Of a DNA stretch of 7,402 nucleotides, positions 1 through 7,063 are shown piece after piece. Position numbers and translations under genes: made by a program. The first letter of the stretch is position 1; each line of letters starts with the position of its first letter. The notes under the pieces are model-generated. The model was given only the letters and a program-made list of their open reading frames with translations. It made no database searches and was not told the origin of the DNA. This stretch comes from Candidatus Kapaibacterium sp. (GTDB lineage Bacteria > Bacteroidota > Ignavibacteria > Kapaibacteriales > UBA961), in assembly GCA_023259575.1 (NCBI GenBank), contig JALRHN010000096.1, positions 343-7,744 of the forward strand, written 5' to 3'.

Positions 1-1238
1 ATAGAAAGTTTTTGCTCAGTTCGTACATATAATTCATTATCTACTTCTGGCGCATCTGATTCTGTTCGACATTGATATTCCCCATTAATTTCTTGTTCTA
101 CTATAGCTTTAACTTGTGTACCAATCAAAGCTTGATTTCTTTGTAAAGATAATCCCTTTTGAATATCCATCAAGATAGTTCTTCTTTCATCTTTTATTTC
201 TTGAGGAATAGGATCACCAAGAATATATGCATAGGTATCATCTTCTTGTGAATATGTAAACACACCTACTCTATCAATATTTCCAGATGATACAAATTCG
301 CATAATTCAGCAAAATCTTGCTCGGTTTCAACTGGATATCCAACAATAAATGTCGTCCTTAATGTTATATCAGGAACTGTATCTTTTATAATATGAATCA
401 ATTCCTCGGTAGCCCTTCTTGTTATCCCTCTTCTCATAGATTTAAGAACATTTGTAGAAATATGTTGCAAAGGCATATCTATATATGAGCAAATATTATC
501 TCTTTCGGCTATAACCGGCAAAATCTCTTTAGGAAATTTTGTAGGATAAGCATACATCAAACGTATCCATTCTGCACCAGAGACATCACTTAAAGCTCTT
601 AATAATACATCTAGACTTCTTTTGCCATATATATCTAGTCCATAAGCAGTTGAATCCTGAGCCACAAGAATTATCTCTTTTACTCCTTGTCTTGTTAAAG
701 CTTGTGCTTCTCTAACAATATCTTCTACTTGTTTTGAACGGTGTTTTCCACGCATTAAAGGGATTGCACAAAATGAACAAGGATTATCACAGCCTTCACT
801 AATCTTTATATAAGCATAATGTTTTGGAGTTGAAATAACTCTTTCTCCCATCAAAGCATATTTTAAATCTGGCGAAAGAACTTTTAAAATATTGCCATAT
901 GCTTCGGTTCCAAAGAAATGATCAACTTCAGGGATTTCTTTTCTTAAATCATCACCATAGCGTTCTGACAAGCAACCAGCAACGATTAATGTTTGAATTT
1001 TCCCCTTTCTTTTTAAAGCGGCCGCTTCTAATATTGTATTAACGCTTTCTTCTTTCGCTAAATCTATAAATCCACAAGTATTTATGATGATAGATGATGC
1101 CTTTTTGGGATCATCAGTTAACTCCAGATGAGCTGCTTTAAGATGTCCAGATAAGACTTCAGAGTCTACTGTATTTTTGCTACAACCTAAAGTAATAACT
1201 GATACTTTTTGGCTTATAGTTGATTGAGATTGTGCCAT
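1..1238 (-). CDS. rimO: Ribosomal protein S12 (aspartate-C3)-methylthiotransferase RimO, C-terminus cut by window edge
   Basis: This is a radical-SAM enzyme that adds a methylthio group to the beta-carbon of a conserved aspartate of ribosomal protein S12, in the cytoplasm. I translated it from the minus strand: an ATG at 1238-1236 opens a frame of 412 codons with no stop before the left edge. The N-terminal methylthiotransferase domain (about residues 11-130) has the three cluster cysteines C19 (LGCSKN), C55 (NTCGF) and C89 (AGCLSERYG). The radical-SAM core carries C150-x3-C154-x2-C157 in EGCDNPCSFC. A TRAM domain starts near residue 370 and is incomplete. FIDLAKEESVNTILEA and the FFGTEAYGNIL segment favour RimO over the tRNA enzyme MiaB. 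Family members are usually about 430-450 residues, so some 20-35 are probably missing. No in-frame ATG lies just upstream, which supports this start. It is divergent from the suhB-like operon and probably has its own promoter at 1276-1283. Confidence 0.95.
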   Translation of the reverse strand, partial: MAQSQSTISQKVSVITLGCSKNTVDSEVLSGHLKAAHLELTDDPKKASSIIINTCGFIDLAKEESVNTILEAAALKRKGKIQTLIVAGCLSERYGDDLRKEIPEVDHFFGTEAYGNILKVLSPDLKYALMGERVISTPKHYAYIKISEGCDNPCSFCAIPLMRGKHRSKQVEDIVREAQALTRQGVKEIILVAQDSTAYGLDIYGKRSLDVLLRALSDVSGAEWIRLMYAYPTKFPKEILPVIAERDNICSYIDMPLQHISTNVLKSMRRGITRRATEELIHIIKDTVPDITLRTTFIVGYPVETEQDFAELCEFVSSGNIDRVGVFTYSQEDDTYAYILGDPIPQEIKDERRTILMDIQKGLSLQRNQALIGTQVKAIVEQEINGEYQCRTESDAPEVDNELYVRTEQKLS

Positions 1239-1275
1239 AACTAAAGATATATAAATATGTTTTAAGAAACTCCTA

Positions 1276-1283
1276 CAAAAATA
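1276..1283 (-). promoter_or_regulatory. Putative Bacteroidota-type -7 element for rimO
   Basis: On the minus strand these bases read TATTTTTG, which fits the Bacteroidota -7 consensus TAnnTTTG. The box lies 37 nt before the rimO ATG, so the 5' leader would be about 30 nt. The -33 element (TTTG) is only approximate: ATTG at 1303-1300, with a 16-bp spacer, shorter than usual. The call rests on motif and position alone. Confidence 0.45.
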
Positions 1284-1361
1284 GCAAGTTTACATGCATC
1301 AATTGTTTCTGTTCATAAGTTAATTGCACATTATCAGTTAATCCATCATGTATTTGATAAG

Positions 1362-1377
1362 TACCTTTGTATTTTTG
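1362..1377 (+). promoter_or_regulatory. Putative tandem Bacteroidota-type -7 elements for the suhB-to-dld operon
   Basis: Two adjacent octamers fit TAnnTTTG: TACCTTTG at 1362-1369 and TATTTTTG at 1370-1377, the latter followed by CAC, as is common at these promoters. Either would start transcription some 20-30 nt before the ATG at 1405. No good TTTG -33 element sits at the usual distance; the TTTG at 1353-1356 is too close to both. This is the only intergenic gap before five genes, so it is the best candidate for the operon promoter. Confidence 0.5.
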
Positions 1378-1404
1378 CACTATGTATCATAACAGATAGT
1401 TCAT

Positions 1405-2211
1405 ATGTCACAATTATTAGAAATTGCCAAAACTGCTGCATTAACAGCAGGTTCTATCTTAAAGAATGGCTTTAGAACTTCATATACTATGCATTCAAAA
1501 CAAGGAATTCATAACCTAGTTACAGAATATGATATTGCTTCTGAAAAAGTGATTATTTCAATCATTAAACAAGCATATCCAGAGCACAGTATTCTCTCTG
1601 AAGAATGTGGTCTTATTACCAATAATTCAGATATACAATGGATAATTGATCCTTTAGATGGAACCGTCAACTTTGCACATGGTATTCCCATATTTTGTGT
1701 TAGCATAGCAGCAGTTCAAAATGGTGAGCCAATTTGTGGTGTAATTTATGCTCCAATGACAGATGAATTATTTTATGCTGAAAAAGGACATGGAGCTTTT
1801 CTTCATGATTTCCCCATTCACGTAACAGACACTAAAAATATAGAAGACTGTATTTTAGTAACTGGATTTCCTTATAATGTACAAGAGAACCCTGGAAATT
1901 GTATAGGACATATTGCGGGGATTCTTAGTTTGGGGCTTCCAATACGACGTTTAGGAAGTGCTGCATTAGATATAGCATATGTTGCATCAGGACGATTCGA
2001 TGGATTCTGGGAAGTATCCTTACAAAGTTGGGATTTTGCTGCTGGACTCCTATTGTTAAAAGAAGCTGGAGGAAGTATTGTAAATTATGATGGATCCCCT
2101 TTCACAATTTCAAAGGGGGGTACTTTTTTGGCAACAAATGGCTTTATAGAAAAAGCAATGATCGAAGCATTACAATATGCAGATAAACTATATCCTAGAG
2201 TTAATCAATGA
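1405..2211 (+). CDS. suhB: Inositol-1-monophosphatase family phosphatase (SuhB-like)
   Basis: This is a Mg2+-dependent, Li+-sensitive-type sugar phosphatase of 268 residues, about the length of E. coli SuhB. Family members hydrolyse myo-inositol-1-phosphate and related phosphates. The two family signatures are present: IDPLDGTVNF (residues 81-90), and SWDFAAG (208-214) preceded by LGSAALDIAYVASGRFDG (183-200). Metal ligands inferred by family comparison are E66/E67 in LSEECG, D82, D85 and D210. There is no signal peptide, so it should be cytoplasmic. The start has no Shine-Dalgarno sequence, only an AT-rich leader, which is normal for Bacteroidota. It is the first gene of the operon, and its TGA overlaps the dapF ATG. 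The true substrate could be another sugar phosphate (some relatives act on histidinol phosphate or PAP), so the symbol marks the family rather than a proven function. Confidence 0.88.
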   Translation: MSQLLEIAKTAALTAGSILKNGFRTSYTMHSKQGIHNLVTEYDIASEKVIISIIKQAYPEHSILSEECGLITNNSDIQWIIDPLDGTVNFAHGIPIFCVSIAAVQNGEPICGVIYAPMTDELFYAEKGHGAFLHDFPIHVTDTKNIEDCILVTGFPYNVQENPGNCIGHIAGILSLGLPIRRLGSAALDIAYVASGRFDGFWEVSLQSWDFAAGLLLLKEAGGSIVNYDGSPFTISKGGTFLATNGFIEKAMIEALQYADKLYPRVNQ

Positions 2212-3083
2212 AGGCTGAACACATACAAAGACATTTTATGAGTGGCGCTGGAAATCTTTTCACTGTCATTGATAATAGAATCTATAATCTTACTCTTCAA
2301 GAATTGCAAAAGATGGCTAAGCAATTATGTTCTCTATCTAATGGAGAAACTGTAGATGGATTGATTGCCATGAAAAACCATCCTGATTATGTATTTGAAG
2401 CAGAGTATATCAATCCTGATGGATCTGCTGGATCTATGTGTGGAAATGGTTCTAGATGTGCTGTTCTATTTGCTGTTCAACATTTTTTACGTATTGAAGA
2501 TTCAATTCCACTCTATGGTTCATTTGATTTCATGATGGCTAATAGAATGTATCATACTGAATTTTCTGAATCTGGAAAGCTGGTGAGAGTTCATTTTCCT
2601 GTTATTACAGACATAGATCCACATCGTATGATAGAAATAGGAAACAATATATATCATTGTTCATATGTGTTTAATGGTTCTGACCATTGTATTATTGATG
2701 CTTCGAGTATAGGATTAGATTATACTTCTTTTTTCTTATTCGATTTAGCACATTTTGCTCCTTCCCTACGCTATCATAGTGCTTTTGGAGAAAGAGGTGC
2801 AAATATTACTATTGCATTAAAACAAGACTCAACTATATATATCAGAACATATGAAAGAGGTGTTGAAGCTGAAACCGGTGCATGTGGAACAGGTGCAATG
2901 GCTACTGCTATCATATTTCATACTTTATATAATATGACATATCCTATCACGATAATCCCTACCTCTAAAGAAATACTTATTATTGGATCATATGAATCAG
3001 ATTACCATGTATATTTAGAAGGGCCCGCAATATTTCTAGATGAACAAGACATAGTACATAATATAAAGAGCATAAAACCATGA
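2208..3083 (+). CDS. dapF: Diaminopimelate epimerase
   Basis: It converts LL- to meso-diaminopimelate without a cofactor, the step before lysine and the source of the peptidoglycan cross-linking residue. It has 291 residues, slightly longer than the roughly 275 of E. coli. Both catalytic cysteines are present: C78 in GSMCGNGSRC and C226 in GACGTGA, the two acting as acid/base pair across the two mirrored halves. N16, N69, E216-R217 (YERGVEAET) and the GANI segment near 197-200 line up with substrate-binding positions of the family. Oddities are GAGNLF where GAGNDF is usual, and NGSDH where TG(N/S)PH is usual. The ATG overlaps the preceding stop as ATGA, and its own TGA overlaps the ruvC start the same way, suggesting translational coupling. 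Family assignment is secure from the paired cysteine motifs. Confidence 0.93.
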   Translation: MKAEHIQRHFMSGAGNLFTVIDNRIYNLTLQELQKMAKQLCSLSNGETVDGLIAMKNHPDYVFEAEYINPDGSAGSMCGNGSRCAVLFAVQHFLRIEDSIPLYGSFDFMMANRMYHTEFSESGKLVRVHFPVITDIDPHRMIEIGNNIYHCSYVFNGSDHCIIDASSIGLDYTSFFLFDLAHFAPSLRYHSAFGERGANITIALKQDSTIYIRTYERGVEAETGACGTGAMATAIIFHTLYNMTYPITIIPTSKEILIIGSYESDYHVYLEGPAIFLDEQDIVHNIKSIKP

Positions 3084-3625
3084 GATTTATAGGTATAGAT
3101 CCTGGAAGTGTTGTTTGCGGTTATGGAGTAATCGAAAAAACTGGAACATCTACTTTTGTTCTTATTGAATATGGTGTGATCGAAGCAAAAAAGGAATCTG
3201 AATCATTACCTTTGCGATTAAGCATGATCTTTACCAATATACAAGAAGTGATTGCAAGGACATTGCCTGATGAATTATCATTAGAAGCAACATTTTATGC
3301 AAAGAATGCGCAATCATTAATCAAGTTATCCCATGCCAGAGGTGTAGCAATGCTTGCAGGAACATTAAAAGGTTTGCCTGTAATTGAATACTCTGCAAAA
3401 GAAGTGAAGAGGTCTGTAACCGGTAATGGCAATGCAAGTAAAGAACAAGTTCAGTATATGGTAAAATCTTTATTACAGATAGATGAAACTCATAAGTTTT
3501 TTGATGCTACAGATGCACTTGCTGTTGCATTATGCCACGGTTTAAAACGGTCTGCACCTAAGCAATCTGCAAAGTCTTGGAAACAATTTGCATCTGAAAA
3601 TCCTCATCGAATAAAAAAACAATGA
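3080..3625 (+). CDS. ruvC: Crossover junction endodeoxyribonuclease RuvC
   Basis: It is the Holliday-junction resolvase: a dimer that makes paired nicks in four-way junctions, working with the RuvAB branch-migration motor during recombination repair. It has 181 residues, close to the usual 170-190. The four catalytic acids of the RNase H-like fold are all visible: D7 in FIGIDPGS, E69 in LSLEATFYAKNAQS, and D142 and D145 in FFDATDALAVALCH. The C-terminus is a basic tail (about residues 155-181), plausibly helping DNA contact. The LEATFYAKN segment differs from the LEEVFFAKN form common in Proteobacteria but keeps the Glu. No ruvA or ruvB is in the window. The gene is coupled by ATGA overlaps to dapF upstream and the Nudix gene downstream, so it is likely expressed constitutively with the operon; no LexA-type box was identified. 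Confidence 0.95.
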   Translation: MRFIGIDPGSVVCGYGVIEKTGTSTFVLIEYGVIEAKKESESLPLRLSMIFTNIQEVIARTLPDELSLEATFYAKNAQSLIKLSHARGVAMLAGTLKGLPVIEYSAKEVKRSVTGNGNASKEQVQYMVKSLLQIDETHKFFDATDALAVALCHGLKRSAPKQSAKSWKQFASENPHRIKKQ

Positions 3626-4272
3626 AACATTCACACTTTATTGAATTTTTATCTTTAAGGCTTCAAAAGCCATTACCAGGTTGGGATTCTCATAAAAAGA
3701 TGAGTCCACTTATAAATGGTACAATTCCCCTTGGATATACAACGATTCCACACGATGCTAAGAAATCTGCTGCTGCTATCTTGTTATATCCACGATCAGA
3801 TGCATCTGAATTACTTTTGACACTAAGAAGTCAAAAAGTTTCCCATCATAAAGGACAAATATCATTGCCTGGAGGTAGATCTGAAGAGAATGAACAGAGT
3901 ATTGATACTGCACTTAGAGAAACTCATGAAGAAATTGGAATTGACCCATCATGTATCAATGTTATAGGCTCTCTCTCCCCTCTTTATGTTCCACCTTCAC
4001 AATCACTCATGAATATTATTGTAGGTGAATTACATGCTCACCACGAATTCTCTATCAATCCAGATGAAGTTCAAGAAGTTTTTAGTATTTCTTTAGATAC
4101 TCTTCTTCATACAGACATTACATTTCATTCAAAACAGAGAAGTAATGGGATAGAAGTTATAGCGCCTGTTTGGGAAATTCATCCTACAACGCATTTATGG
4201 GGAGCTACTGCCATGATACTTAATGAATTGTTATGGATTTATAAAGAATTCAAGGAACATTTCTATGAATGA
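3622..4272 (+). CDS. Nudix hydrolase, CoA pyrophosphatase type (NudL/NUDT7-like)
   Basis: It probably cleaves the diphosphate of coenzyme A or its derivatives to 3',5'-ADP and (acyl-)phosphopantetheine. The 216-residue protein has a complete Nudix box at residues 85-107 (G-x5-E-x7-RETHEEIGI), with metal-binding E100, E103 and E104. Just before it, residues 65-85 closely follow the CoA-specific NuCoA signature: LLTLRS, then G79 and LPGG. Two positions differ: Ser74 where Arg is usual and Leu82 where Phe is usual. HLWGATAMIL (191-200) also resembles the C-terminal conserved segment of this subgroup. There is no signal peptide or membrane segment. It overlaps ruvC by ATGA, and its last 8 nt overlap the next gene. 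The Nudix fold is certain, CoA as substrate is likely, and nucleotide diphosphate derivatives are the alternative. Confidence 0.88.
   Translation: MKHSHFIEFLSLRLQKPLPGWDSHKKMSPLINGTIPLGYTTIPHDAKKSAAAILLYPRSDASELLLTLRSQKVSHHKGQISLPGGRSEENEQSIDTALRETHEEIGIDPSCINVIGSLSPLYVPPSQSLMNIIVGELHAHHEFSINPDEVQEVFSISLDTLLHTDITFHSKQRSNGIEVIAPVWEIHPTTHLWGATAMILNELLWIYKEFKEHFYE
4252..4256 (+). promoter_or_regulatory. Shine-Dalgarno-like site deciding the dld-like start
   Basis: AAGGA lies 8 nt before the ATG at 4265, inside the end of the Nudix gene. It is the only clear Shine-Dalgarno-like site I found ahead of a plus-strand gene here. It supports 4265 over the in-frame ATG at 4223, which would force a 50-nt overlap and add 14 residues with no family resemblance. 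Confidence 0.5.
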
Positions 4273-7060
4273 ATTAGAATCCCATATATCTGCAAAAGCT
4301 TTAAAAGAACTTCAATCATATTTTCCAAAACAACGATTTTCTATGCAAATAGCCGATAGATTATTGTATGCTCATGATGCAAGTTCTTATAGAATTATTC
4401 CATCTGGGATAGTATTTCCAATCAATAATCAAGAAGTACAATGGTTGTTTTCTTGGGCTTCTCGTTTCAATCATAGTTTAACATTTAGAGCAGCCGGAAC
4501 ATCTCTATCTGGTCAATCTGTAGGTAGTGGTCTTATCGTTGATTGTTCTAAGCATTGGAAAGATATCACCGTTCATGATGAAGGCAATTCTATCACTGTT
4601 CAGCCTGGTTGCATTGGAAGTAAAGTTAATAATGCTTTAAAAATGTGGAATCGCAAAATTGGGCCAGATCCAGCATCTATTAATTCTTGTATGATGGGCG
4701 GTATTCTAGCAAATAATTCCAGCGGTATGTGCTGTGGAGTGATTCATAATTCTTATCACACTGTCGAAAATCTTGAATGTATACTCCCAAATGGATATAT
4801 CTTACACACTGCAAGTGATGATAGTGATACTTTATTCAAACAAAATGCGCCAATATTATATGATAAATTAATTAGTATAAGAAATTATATACTTGAAAAT
4901 GAAGAACTTATACAACGTATAAGACATAAATATGCAATTAAAAATACAGTTGGGTATTGTCTAAATGCATTTTTGGATGAACAATCCCCAGCCAAAATTG
5001 TTGGTAAATTGATGATTGGTTCTGAAGGTACATTAGGTTTTATAAGTAAAGCAACCTTAACTACTATTCCGGACTTGCCATGTAAAGCTACTGCTTTATT
5101 ACTATTTCCAACAGTATATGATGCATGTTTAGCAATTGAGTCACTTAAAAACACAGGTATCGCAGCGCTTGAAATCATGGATAGATCTGCATTACGATCT
5201 GTTGAAGATGCAAAAGGGGCTCCAGATATATTAAAACAATTACCAGATGATGGTACTGCTTTATTGGCTGAGTATCATGCTTTAAATCACGAAGAATTAC
5301 ACAATTATATCAATCTTTGCAGACAGTATTTGGGCTCATTTCAATTAATCAATGATCCTATTTTTACAAGCGATGATATCGAAAGAGCACAATTATGGAA
5401 AATTCGAAAAGGTATGTTCCCATCTGTAGGAGCAAAAAGAGCAAAAGGAACTGGGATCATAAATGAAGATATCGCCGTTCCTGTAGAATATCTACCAGAT
5501 ATTATTAAGGATTTGAGAGAATTATTTGCAATCTATCAATATCGCGAAGCAATTATTTTTGGCCATGCAAAAGATGGTAATCTTCATTTTGTTGTTTCGC
5601 ATTCCTTTTCTACACAACAAGACATTGACCATTTTGGTGCATTCATGGAGGATCTTGCTGCATTAATCATTCATAAGTATAATGGCTCGCTAAAAGCTGA
5701 ACATGGTACAGGAAGAAATATTGCTGCTTTTGTACAAGATGAATGGGGATCTGATTTATATGACATTATGAAAAGGCTAAAATCTGCTTTTGACCCAATG
5801 TCCATTCTTAATCCCGGAGTATTAATAAGTGATGATCCCAAAAGTCATACACAATTTCTAAAGCCTTTTCCTATTACCCATGATATTATAGATACATGCA
5901 TAGAATGTGGTTATTGTGAGGCCACCTGCCCTACATCTATGACTACATTAACGCCAAGACAAAGAATAGTTTTAGAAAGAGAATTAGCTTTAGCTACATC
6001 TCCATTCATTATCAAAGAGTTACAAGAATACAAAGCATATCAATCAATTGAATCATGTGCAAATGATGGTTTATGTTCCTTGGCTTGTCCTGTTGGAATA
6101 CATACAGGCTCTTTTGTGAGAGAAGAACGTAAACGATTATTATCTGAACAGGAGTTTAATTCTCAAATAAAAGAAGTAGCATCAATTAGCAAAAGAGACA
6201 ATTCAATACAACGATCACTTTCACTGGGAAGATTGGCAGAAACAATTATTGGTCCTGAATTATTAACAAGTTTAACACAATTAGTACATCCAATATTGCA
6301 CAATCCTATATGGATCAATAAGTTACCAAAGCCATTCACTCTTCCATTAGAATATGATGGTTCAAAGTCTACTGCTAAAAGCGTGTATTATATCCCAACA
6401 TGCACTTCTCGCTTATTTGCTATATCCTATGGAAGGAATAAAAGTATTCAGCAATTAATGATAGAAATAGCTAAAAAGGCTGGAATTTCGCTCATCATTC
6501 CATCTAATCTACAAGATAGATGTTGTGGAATGGCATATTATTCAAAAGGAAATGAAAAAGCAGCTGATATCGCATATAATGACTTTATAAAAGATATACC
6601 TTCTGAATCAATAATTTTATCAGATTCCATCAGTTGTTCTTATCATCTTAAGAAACAAGAACAGTTTAAAACGATACATACTCTTACTTTTATTGATTCA
6701 ATTCTTCCTTTTTTGGAACTACAACATATCCCTGGGACTGCAATCATTCATCCTTCATGTTCGGTACTCGTAAATGATGACTTAGACCTCATAACTCGAA
6801 TTGGTAAAGCATGTTCAGAAAAAGTACTTATTCCAGAAAGCACTGGCTGCTGTGGATTTGCTGGAGACCATGGATTTTATCATCCAGAAATCACAATACA
6901 AGCATTATTAGAAACTAAAAAAGAAATTTCAACAATTACTGAGATTAATGGGTATTATTCTGTTAATGCTACCTGTGAGATAGGAATGAGCCTTGGCACC
7001 GAAAAGCCATATGAATCCTTACTATATCTTATTGCACAAGCAGCAGGTATTTCTGTATAA
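4265..7060 (+). CDS. FAD-binding / 4Fe-4S / CCG-domain oxidoreductase, D-lactate dehydrogenase (Dld-II) type
   Basis: The likely role is oxidation of D-lactate (or a related D-2-hydroxy acid) with electrons passed through Fe-S clusters to the respiratory chain. The 931-residue protein (from ATG 4265) is a GlcD-like half joined to a GlcF-like half. In order: FAD-binding PCMH domain (about 25-270), with FRAAGTSLSGQS (74-85), GPDPASINSCMMGG (from 133) and MIGSEGTLGF (250-259); FAD-oxidase C-terminal domain, with GHAKDGNLH (433-441), EHGTGR (479-484) and ILNPGV (514-519); two Fe-S motifs, C545-x2-C548-x2-C551-x3-C555-P and C598-x5-C604-x3-C608-P; two CCG cysteine-rich domains, with C713, C753-C754-G and C791, then C832, C862-C863-G and C904. 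There is no signal peptide or transmembrane segment, so it is probably cytoplasmic or peripheral to the inner membrane. It ends the operon; no lactate permease is nearby. Other possibilities are glycolate or D-2-hydroxyglutarate (YdiJ-like) dehydrogenase. Architecture is certain; substrate is inferred. Confidence 0.85.
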   Translation: MNELESHISAKALKELQSYFPKQRFSMQIADRLLYAHDASSYRIIPSGIVFPINNQEVQWLFSWASRFNHSLTFRAAGTSLSGQSVGSGLIVDCSKHWKDITVHDEGNSITVQPGCIGSKVNNALKMWNRKIGPDPASINSCMMGGILANNSSGMCCGVIHNSYHTVENLECILPNGYILHTASDDSDTLFKQNAPILYDKLISIRNYILENEELIQRIRHKYAIKNTVGYCLNAFLDEQSPAKIVGKLMIGSEGTLGFISKATLTTIPDLPCKATALLLFPTVYDACLAIESLKNTGIAALEIMDRSALRSVEDAKGAPDILKQLPDDGTALLAEYHALNHEELHNYINLCRQYLGSFQLINDPIFTSDDIERAQLWKIRKGMFPSVGAKRAKGTGIINEDIAVPVEYLPDIIKDLRELFAIYQYREAIIFGHAKDGNLHFVVSHSFSTQQDIDHFGAFMEDLAALIIHKYNGSLKAEHGTGRNIAAFVQDEWGSDLYDIMKRLKSAFDPMSILNPGVLISDDPKSHTQFLKPFPITHDIIDTCIECGYCEATCPTSMTTLTPRQRIVLERELALATSPFIIKELQEYKAYQSIESCANDGLCSLACPVGIHTGSFVREERKRLLSEQEFNSQIKEVASISKRDNSIQRSLSLGRLAETIIGPELLTSLTQLVHPILHNPIWINKLPKPFTLPLEYDGSKSTAKSVYYIPTCTSRLFAISYGRNKSIQQLMIEIAKKAGISLIIPSNLQDRCCGMAYYSKGNEKAADIAYNDFIKDIPSESIILSDSISCSYHLKKQEQFKTIHTLTFIDSILPFLELQHIPGTAIIHPSCSVLVNDDLDLITRIGKACSEKVLIPESTGCCGFAGDHGFYHPEITIQALLETKKEISTITEINGYYSVNATCEIGMSLGTEKPYESLLYLIAQAAGISV

Positions 7061-7063
7061 ACA

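Noticed and set aside
1382..1399. Five-residue ORF (ATG to TAG) just before the suhB-like start, a possible leader peptide
   Set aside because: It is too short to judge, has no ribosome-binding site, and would begin at or before the likely transcription start of the nearer -7 box.
1509..1706. 65-codon minus-strand open frame inside the suhB-like gene
   Set aside because: It is antisense to strongly conserved phosphatase motifs, has no recognisable protein features and no promoter or ribosome-binding site; it is a shadow frame.
4223..4264. Upstream in-frame ATG for the dehydrogenase
   Set aside because: It would overlap the Nudix gene by 50 nt and add 14 residues without family resemblance. 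The ATG at 4265 has AAGGA 8 nt upstream and matches the tight-overlap style of the operon.
4885..5178. 97-codon minus-strand open frame inside the dehydrogenase gene
   Set aside because: It is antisense to the FAD-binding domain coding region and shows no domain or upstream signal.
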